Assembly: GCA_012845835.1 (NCBI GenBank)
Contig: JABAKD010000028.1
Span: 8,621,632 to 8,685,631 of the forward strand
Direction of reading: 5' to 3'
Length of the DNA stretch: 64,000 bases
DNA from: Undaria pinnatifida
Taxonomy: Eukaryota; Sar; Phaeophyceae; Laminariales; Alariaceae
The notes below the pieces were generated by a model that was given only the letters and a program-made list of their open reading frames with translations, did not search any database and was not told the DNA's origin. The position numbers and the translations under genes were made by a program. Below are positions 56,475 to 64,000 of this stretch, piece by piece; the stretch's first letter is position 1, and every line of letters begins with the position of its first letter.

Positions 56475-57091
56475 GAACAATAACCCAAGGCTACTCAACA
56501 AAGCGTGCGGCGACGCCAATGGTTCTAGGGACACATCGGATGGTAGGGACACATCGGATGGTAGGAAGCAGATCAAGACCAGCCCTGCCTTCATACTGAT
56601 CAGAACCCTTTCGACCAACTCCACGGATCACGACAAGCTCTCCTCGTCATTGGTGGGAACTGGCCCCCTCGGCTTTCAACCGACCCTCCCCCCCTGTTCC
56701 AAGCGCAAAAACACCACCGAGAGCGAAGTCTCCCCGCAGCTCTCGCCCGATGGACCCGGCGATGGTATGGCCGACTCGCCCGGTTACCTTCGCATCGCGC
56801 ACCACCTGAAAGAACAACGTACGGAAACCTTCATGCCTCAGCTTGTCCTGGCCTTAGCACAGGTCCAGACGGTGACATCAAGTCCCCGCTCAAGCGGGCC
56901 CGTGTGGGATGGTAGCCGGTTGCTTACCGAACAGAATGAGTCGGCAACGTTGGTTCAGGCAATCGTGTGCCATCCCGGTAGGCCGGTGAAGTCGGGTGGG
57001 GCAACCACTGCAATGGAAGACCGCGTGTCGGACGGGGATGGCCATATCGTTGTTTCGACCGAGAAGATCACCCTCAGTTTAGCAGCACCAG
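56475..57091 (+). CDS. Exon E2, copy 2
   Basis: Counterpart of 7329-7927, with the same acceptor and the same GC donor (CAG followed by GCAAGT). It is 18 bases longer: GACACATCGGATGGTAGG occurs twice in tandem, adding the residues DTSDGR. The rest is Ser/Thr/Pro-rich and holds LVQAIVCHPG at the position of LAQAIVCPPG in copy 1. Confidence 0.67.
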
Positions 57092-57361
57092 GCAAGTAGG
57101 TTCACCCGTCACGTTATGGCAGCTTGCACCCGTGACGGGAGGGGCTTCGGTTTCTTTGCTCTGGTAGTGGTAGCGAAATACCTGTTGAAAGAGGCACAAT
57201 ACGCAGATACCTTGCTCAGCGTGGTGCAGAAACCCATGTCCTAGTCATTCAGTGCAAAGGTATAGCAGTCGATAATATCCACCTCGGTATTGATCCGGTG
57301 TCAACTTTCCCAGTCGCACGAGTAATGCCCCCCGTGTACTTCCTTCTCCGCTCTTAAACAG

Positions 57362-57863
57362 TTTACGTACAGGAAATACCACTTCGAGACGTGCCTCAAG
57401 TACCGTCGCAGGAGGGAGAGCAGCCGCTGCACCGGACTCAACCGCCGAGTACCTCACTGCCTCCAGCTAGCCTGTCACCTCTGATCACCCCCCCTTCAGT
57501 CCGGCGGCGGTGTCATAAGGGTAGCCTCAGCCCCACCGGGAGCCAGCGGGACTGTTCGCAGCCCGTCTCCCCTTCCGACGGCAGATATGCACCCTGCAAT
57601 GCATACTCTACCTCGGATAGGCCCTCGACTGGTGACGGTGACTCGAATCTTGCGGACGGCGACGACGGCCAAGACCTGTCGGAAGCTTCTGTCGATGGGG
57701 ATTATCTTCATACGTACATCACCAGCAGCGGTGGCAGCCTCGTTGGGACGATGTCGACCGCGGGGTCCTTCAAAAATGGGAACCGGCTATCCCAGTCAAC
57801 AGTCTACAATACCGACGACATGAACCCGGCACTCTTATGGTCGAACAACGACGGATCAATCCG
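57362..57863 (+). CDS. Exon E3, copy 2
   Basis: Counterpart of 8198-8696, one codon longer in the run ITSSGGS. Acceptor AAACAG and donor ATCCG followed by GTGAGT are kept. It ends with TVYNTDDMNPALLW, the motif shared with E7. Confidence 0.74.
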
Positions 57864-58254
57864 GTGAGTACGCCTGAAAGCTATTCGCGAGGTGAACGAG
57901 TTCCCGACGCACGCCAACGCAAAGGTGCATCTAAATATTATGAGGCTTCTCACGCGAAGACCCCCATGCCTCGCCCAAATCTGACTGTGAGAACAAACGA
58001 AAGCGTGACCCGATGGGCAGTCCCACGGTTGAGATATTTGACAATACAAACCGTGTTTCCGGGATATGTATCGATTCCTCAGTTGCTAAATCTCGTCTGC
58101 CGAATACGTTTGGGTCAAGTCGTTTTTACTTCAATGTCCTGTACACCCCTGGCATACAATAAATTGCTGCAGCTCAACATTCGATAGCGAAACACTTCAA
58201 CTATGTAAACTATCTGCTGCTCGGTCCATATTGTTCCTGGCGCTTGCATTGAAG

Positions 58255-58820
58255 GTCCAACTTTTCTCTGGAGTTACCGAGCGAGGTGGAAAGTGAGGGC
58301 AGCGAAACCAGTGACGCATCGGACGGGAGCGTAAGATTCAAGGATCCTCTAGATCTCGCATTGGGTATCGCCGCTTCGTCCACCCCTCCGAGCCCGAGCG
58401 GGAGCAATTCACCTCATTTGGGTGTTGGAGCTTTCGGAACCTGCTTGCCATTATTGGTAAACATTCACGACGAAAAGTGTATCATTTCGACACCGCGTTA
58501 CACGCCACAACGGCAAGATGGACACACTGCCGACTCGACATGCTCCCTGGAGCGTCGCCACTCCACCCTGTCTCTTGTAGATCGATCGGGGGCGCACTTC
58601 CCTCAGCGCCTCCCCCTTGACTTGGCTGCCGGCGCGTTCTCCGCGTCGGACACAGCCATGGGAACAGTTCGCCAGTTTCCCACTCTGCACGATTCGCCGG
58701 TGACGTTGGATGCGAGGATCAAGTCACCAGCCGGCGGTTTGGTGGAAATCGACGGGATTGTTAGGGCCAGGCAGACCAATGCCCCAATCCAGGCGACCAT
58801 ATACCGCGTAGACGACCTCG
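58255..58820 (+). CDS. Exon E4, copy 2
   Basis: Same length as in copy 1 and open from the acceptor. GTG stands where copy 1 has an ATG (9117), which shows that ATG is not a conserved start codon. Acidic Ser-rich head, end at VDDLG. Confidence 0.72.
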
Positions 58821-59311
58821 GTGGGTATCTACCCTGATGACAGCAGGCGTTTTGCGTGTTTGATGTATGTGCTTCGATGTGTATCACATCTAGCGTAGGC
58901 CGTGATATGCTGCGTGTGTTACATGAAGAATATCCGCTGACAGGATCCACGATCGGGGTGGTTTTGCAGTTTTTCTGTGATCATGGACGTGGTTAGGCTA
59001 GCAAAATGATGATAGTGCAGACGATGCACGACAAATCCTACAGACCTGCGCCATTCAGACGTTGAACACGTGACACGCAAGAGCTCATATTCTCAGTTAC
59101 GCGAGAGAATATGTCCGCACTGAAGCTCCATGGTTCAATGTATGTTCCGTCCCCCAAATAGATCGGTGCTGACCCGCCCCCTCCTTCCCTCTGCCCGCCC
59201 TACGACACACCGACTCTGTTCATGTACCACGCCAAGCAGAGGCAACCAACCACGCACTCCGTGCGCCGTTGCCAAGCAGAATGAACTCTCCGGATGAAAC
59301 TTCACCCGCAG

Positions 59312-60128
59312 TGATCCACCCGCCGGGGCCGGAACCTTCTTCTGCAACACTGGCATCCACAGAGCAGCGGCGGGGCTGTGAGGGTAGCCCGAGCCACTCC
59401 GTCGGAAGATCAAGGGGTTATTCCTGGTGGATATATTTCTCTGGGGCTACTAGCCACGCAGTGCGCACGCCCGCGCCCTTATCGGGTTGGCGCGCAACAG
59501 GAGGTGTTGGCGTCGTTATGATCTTGGCGGAAGAAGAGAGCAGCAACCGGGATCACCCTGAGTATCCCGACAGCGATGATGGCCTGAACACGGGCATCAC
59601 CACCGAAGCCATCATGAACAGCGCTCCTGCAAAGGCAGGATCTCGCCCGCCCTGCTGTTTTCAATTTCAGAAGACACCAGCTCGAGCGCCACACCGAGCA
59701 ACACCTCCATGCCACGCAGTTCACACGCCGTCGCCTACACTCTCCTCCACGGCACAGTCGACAAGAGGGAGGTGGAGACGCTGTGCGAGAAGCCACAGCC
59801 ATCCCATTGAGAGACCCGGGGGGCGCTCATGGTGGATATCCTTCAACGGTATCACTAGCCACGCAGTAGACACGACTGTCTCCTTGTCGAGTTCGCTTTC
59901 AACACGCGGTGTCAATGCCAATGCTACGGAAAGGAATACCAGCGACGATCGGCCTGCATCTCCTGTTAGCGATGCCGACAAACAAGTTCGCAATACTGAC
60001 GAGTTAATCCTCTACAGCGCTGCCGTGAGGGCAGCATCCTTCCTGGAGCGAATACGACTATCCGCTGAGCACGACAAAGGCAGCTCTAGCAGTATCACCG
60101 TCTGTTCGAGTGGCGACAGATCACCAGC
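59312..60128 (+). CDS. Exon E5, copy 2
   Basis: Counterpart of 10,143-10,959 with about 95% identical residues. The first half is almost unchanged between the copies. It keeps the two SWWI-containing repeats of about 105 residues. The alternative acceptor would start it at 59,280. Confidence 0.7.
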
Positions 60129-60839
60129 GTGAGTGGTCGACCGTTTGCCGTGGACCACGTGCGTGGCTTTATTCAATATTTTCGTTGCTGGCCCTAGTTT
60201 CTTCTGATTTTGAAGCAGCGAGCTACACAGTCCTGCCGACGACGGAACGTACTAGTTGTGTGGCAAAAGTAGCCACGTGCTTCAGAGATACAGCTTTATA
60301 GCGTACACACTAACACTTTCTGACCTTACTTCGATAACACTTCGATGATACAGCAACGCCATGATCTCAAAATCCTTCCTAGCTGGAAGTGTATACACCC
60401 ACTCACATGTGACGCATGCTACGCAACCTCCATCTCGGAATCTGTCCAAGTGGGGGGTATTGAAACAAACCAAGTTTTTTTTCCCAAACACGTAGCGGCA
60501 CCAGTAATCGAAAGATTGTATCGAAACGCATACCCAAACAATTCTAAATAACGCCAGGTAAGAACAGAATTATATCACCGGAGCCTAGGGCTTTGTCGGC
60601 TTTAGGAAGCTCTTGTTATGCAAGGCGAAAACAAAGAAACAAACTACCTCGCTCAAGGTGCACATCGTACGTTTAGCCTGCTACAAAGCATGTACCATAC
60701 CACAACACAAGTATGTGTCCCCCGTCGAGATGTCATTGCTAGCTACCTGTAACGCTATTGGAGCACGTTAATTAAGCCATGTTTAACATCTAACTCATTC
60801 TCATAACCATCTCGGTATGTCACTATCTCGGCAATCTAG

Positions 60840-61450
60840 GTCAACCTCAACGGGGCTAATCGCCGAGACCAGCATCGGACTAGATGGGGGCTCCGATTCC
60901 GTGCGCACAGGTACAAAGTCTGATCACCTCCCAGTCCTCGACTTAGTCGACATTGAGTCGTCCGCCTCTTCAGGAGAGGATGACACTTCCTCGTGTCCGT
61001 TGGGCAATGAAGTCTCCGAGGCTGCGCCTACGCCGTTGGCATGCGCCAAGAACCTCATCCCTGTAGATAGGGCATACGGAGGTTTGGTGCAGCGTTCCCC
61101 AGCTGGGCCTATCAGTGACGGTGGTGTTCGCTCGACAGAACGTCAGCATTCTTCCTTGTCCCTGGCAAAGCGAACATCACCGCTCCTCGATGAGCATCCC
61201 ACCCTCCAACTTGTGGTGGGCGAGACGGTGCCGGTCGTGGTGGGCCGGGAAAGGGCCACTGGAGGAGTTGGTGGCCAGCAGCCCATTACCCGGGAAGCGG
61301 CGATATCGCTCGACCAGGCGATTGTATGGCCATCCAATACTTCAACACACAACAATGTGGCAACGGGAATGGCGGACGAAAGTCAAGTATACGGAGGGGG
61401 GCAGCTTATCGGGTTGAACGGAGACGTCATCCTTGGTGCAAGCCCTCTAG
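60840..61450 (+). CDS. Exon E6, copy 2
   Basis: Same length as in copy 1 (611). Acceptor CAATCTAG and donor CTCTAG followed by GTGTGT. Carries LDQAIVWP. The intron that follows is only 305 bases and represents the state before the DIRS insertion seen in copy 1. Confidence 0.74.
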
Positions 61451-61755
61451 GTGTGTAGGGCCGTCACATCATAATAACACCCTTCACCCTCCATTCTGTA
61501 TCTAATGTGGTCACCCGTGAGAAAGCCTACCGTAGATGAATTTCACGCGGTGGAGATGTTCCTTTGTGGTCTTCTGGTTTTTGATCAAGGCGCAAACAAT
61601 ATTTTTACCACAGCAGCAGAAATATCCACTCCATTTCAAAACAACCTCCGACTCCGTCGATCTGTCGATAGTTTACAAACCGTCAACTCACAGGTCTTCC
61701 ATCACCTAACCCCCCACCCCCCTCGATAAAATCTCCTTGGTACACCGCCACGCAG

Positions 61756-62794
61756 CGCTGCCCTTGGAAGAGCCAAGGACACCTTCTCCAGACAGGAGGC
61801 GTTCGGCACTCGGAAGTTCACCTTTTGGCACTGCTCCCTCTCCGGCAACGACATCTCCTTCGGTTAATTTGTCTTCTAGAAGGCGACGACGCCTCGAGGG
61901 CAGCGCCAGCCCCGCTGGAAGACCTCGGAACATTGCCCGGTCGGTGTCCCCGTCCAACGCCGGTATCACGATCAACTTACCTCCATCCTCCTCGGGTCGG
62001 CTCCGGGCAGGCACCGTCGGCGCTGGGCTCGCACACGACGTTAGCCGCCAAGATTCGCCTCGATCTTCTGTTGGTTCGGGTGAGCTCGGCAGGAATGACA
62101 CCGGCAACGACGGCCTTCTTGATGACGCTCTATCGATTCAAGAGTCACCTCCATCCTTTCTGGACCAGTTCTGGGCAAGCGATCGCGACGATGGTTTCGT
62201 GGACGCCGGAAGTCGCCGAGGGTCGCTTCGGTCTTTGGCGAATTTGGACGTGTTGGGCAGCAATGCCCCCGGCGACAAAGACCATTTTGATGGCGCCCTA
62301 TCCACGGAAGGATCACCTCCATCCTTCCCGGACCAGGTTTGGGCAGGTGGTATCGACGCTGGTCTTGTGGACGATAACAGCCGCCAACGTTCGCCACGGT
62401 CTGCTTCCAGTTCCATCGCGCTCGATAGGAAAGACATCGGTGACAACGACCTCTGTGATGGCGCTCTATCGGCGGAAGGGACACCTCGGTTTTCCCCGGC
62501 CCAACTCTGGGCAGACACTGTCGACGCTGGTCTCGTGGATGATGGCGGTCGCCAAGAATCGCCTCGCTCTTCTGTCAATGGGGCTGTGATCACGGACAAC
62601 GCCAGCCACCGAGGGTCACCTAGGTCTTCTGTCGGTGGGTCCGTTCTCGGGAGGAATGATACTGGCGACAGCAGCCTTGATAGTGCTCTATCAGCGACGG
62701 GATCCTCAATCGAAGTCGAGCTGGTTTCAACCGTGTACGACAGCGATGATGCTAACGCCCGCTTGTTGTGGACGCGGGAGGAGGGATCATTACA
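61756..62794 (+). CDS. Exon E7, copy 2
   Basis: Counterpart of 21,653-22,688, one codon longer (NSRQRSP against NSQGSP). Residue changes are dense in the first two thirds, where most base changes alter the residue, and almost absent in the last third. The 55-residue internal repeats and the TVYDSDDANARLLWT end are kept. Confidence 0.76.
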
Positions 62795-63390
62795 GTAAGT
62801 GTAGTCGAATTGTTTGTTGTAGTCATTCCGCATCACGCTCAATTAAACACCACAATCGGCTCGTCGTTGATACGTTTGCGGCACACTAGATACGACCGAT
62901 GCCAATGTGGGTAGTGTGACATGCATGAACATCCGCTAGGGGCCAATCTGCAGTTGACGCAATGACAGACTATGCCGTACCTCACCCATCACCAGCTACC
63001 CCCTGACATGTTGGACAACTCGATCGAAAGCACTCGACGGGGGATTTATGCTTCTTGCACACTAGAAAGATTGTTGACTCACGATATTTGATCGCGCGCG
63101 GCACCTTCTGAACTCAAACTGCCCCCCGTCAGCACAGATATAAAAAAAACACTGCTTACATAGACCTCATTTTCAAGAGGCCTCTAACGTTTAGCCTTCT
63201 AGGCGCCTCCCCCACGAAAAAACCGTTGGATGCTGCCTTCTCAGACATAGCAGACGGTCATGGTCGCGGACCCTATCAGACAAAACTGCAGCTGTACTAC
63301 TGATCGCACAGTCAGCCGCGACGTAACTCAAGCAACAGCACGCCGATTGACAGCTAACTTCCTTTCTTCGTGATGACCGGGGCAATGCAG

Positions 63391-64000
63391 GACCGACTCC
63401 TTTTGGTTACCGGATGGGTCAAGCAGCGACAACGATGGAGCTGACAGTAGTTCCCATATGAAGTCCGATATTGCCTCTTCTCAACCCACGGCATCGTCTA
63501 TCGCCCCTCCGTCCGCCATTTCGAGCGATATCGCTGTGGGTGATATCGGTTTGAGCGACGTCGGTTTGAGCGAATTCATTTTGAGCGATGTCGTTTTGAA
63601 CCATGTCGATTTGAGCGATGTCGCCACCGCTCCACCTATGCTGGTCACCACCACACTCCTTGATGGATCGACCTCGGCATCTGCAGCACGCGCGGAACCC
63701 AAGGAGCATGTGGAGCCACGCGCTGGGTTACGAAGCGTGGGGAACGGAGCATCCGGCCCCTTGAGCGATGTCGGCTTCAGCGATATTGACAACGGCGTGC
63801 CCCTGCTGGACACAGTCTCACTTATTGATGGAACGACTTCGGCACCAGCATCACACGCGGACAGCAAGGAGTCTGTCAAGCGCACGGATTTTGAAGGCTT
63901 TTGGGGAGAAGCGAAAAGCATCGATCCCGCCCCGCTTCCTGGGCCGCGAAGCGTGGAGGATGGAGACCGACACAGGGAGGGTGCAGCTTTCGATCACGAC
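63391..64000 (+). CDS. Exon E8, copy 2 (partial, cut by the window end)
   Basis: It starts after AATGCAG and completes the Gln codon of E7. It holds the pentapeptide-like run (LSDVG, LSEFI, LSDVV and so on) at about 63,525-63,630. The 3' end lies outside the window. Confidence 0.72.

Larger units (their letters stand above)
53475..64000 (+). repeat. Copy 2 of the duplicated gene locus (runs off the window)
   Basis: It matches copy 1 throughout but lacks all three of copy 1's insertions, and so serves as the pre-insertion reference. Introns lie at 55,514-56,474, 57,092-57,361, 57,864-58,254, 58,821-59,311, 60,129-60,839, 61,451-61,755 and 62,795-63,390; none contains a visible element. The region from 53,600 to 54,424 before E1 holds only the GTA-rich microsatellite and otherwise nothing recognisable. 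Confidence 0.92.

Noticed and set aside
59135-59802. Minus-strand genes opposite E5 in both copies
   Set aside because: They mirror the conserved E5 exon; the splice phases and in-frame indels support the plus strand.

Overview
The window is nuclear DNA from an intron-rich eukaryote. A photosynthetic stramenopile, perhaps a brown alga, is my best guess, at low-to-moderate confidence. The grounds are ordinary GT-AG introns of roughly 270 to 950 bases, long GTA/CAGTAG microsatellites, a chromodomain Ty3/gypsy relic whose protease-to-polymerase linker resembles those of stramenopile elements, and a DIRS/PAT-type tyrosine-recombinase retroelement. There is nothing bacterial about the layout.

The main content is a large duplicated locus on the + strand. 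Copy 0 (1 to about 321) is only a tail. Copy 1 runs from about 355 to at least 23,898. Copy 2 runs from about 53,475 past the window end. Each full copy carries eight exons, here called E1 to E8, of a gene I do not recognise. The boundaries come from comparing the copies: reading phases match at nearly every junction, and exon indels between copies are multiples of three with one exception. The predicted protein is Ser/Asp/Pro-rich and probably disordered. Its exons alternate between two phase classes, 2-to-1 and 1-to-2, and members of a class share motifs, so the gene seems to have grown by cassette duplication.

Copy 1 has taken three insertions that copy 2 lacks, so copy 2 supplies their empty sites: a 400-base inverted-repeat DNA transposon (478-877), an old reduced LTR element (1135-4714), and a young-looking 9-kb DIRS/PAT element (about 12,405-21,467, minus strand) inside the intron between E6 and E7.

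Between the copies (24-53 kb) lies mostly repeat-rich non-coding DNA. It holds a three-exon IQ-motif gene start at 37,598-40,060. That gene's last visible exon ends in the phase that copy 2's E1 needs and shares short motifs with the family, so it may be the 5' end of copy 2's gene. The region also holds two weak single-ORF candidates, a possible exon, tRNA-derived SINEs, several tandem repeats, and a satellite of about 215 bases (51.37-53.56 kb) directly before copy 2.

The most novel item is this exon-cassette gene family, possibly IQ-headed, with its patchy copy-to-copy identity. All function statements about it are inference.
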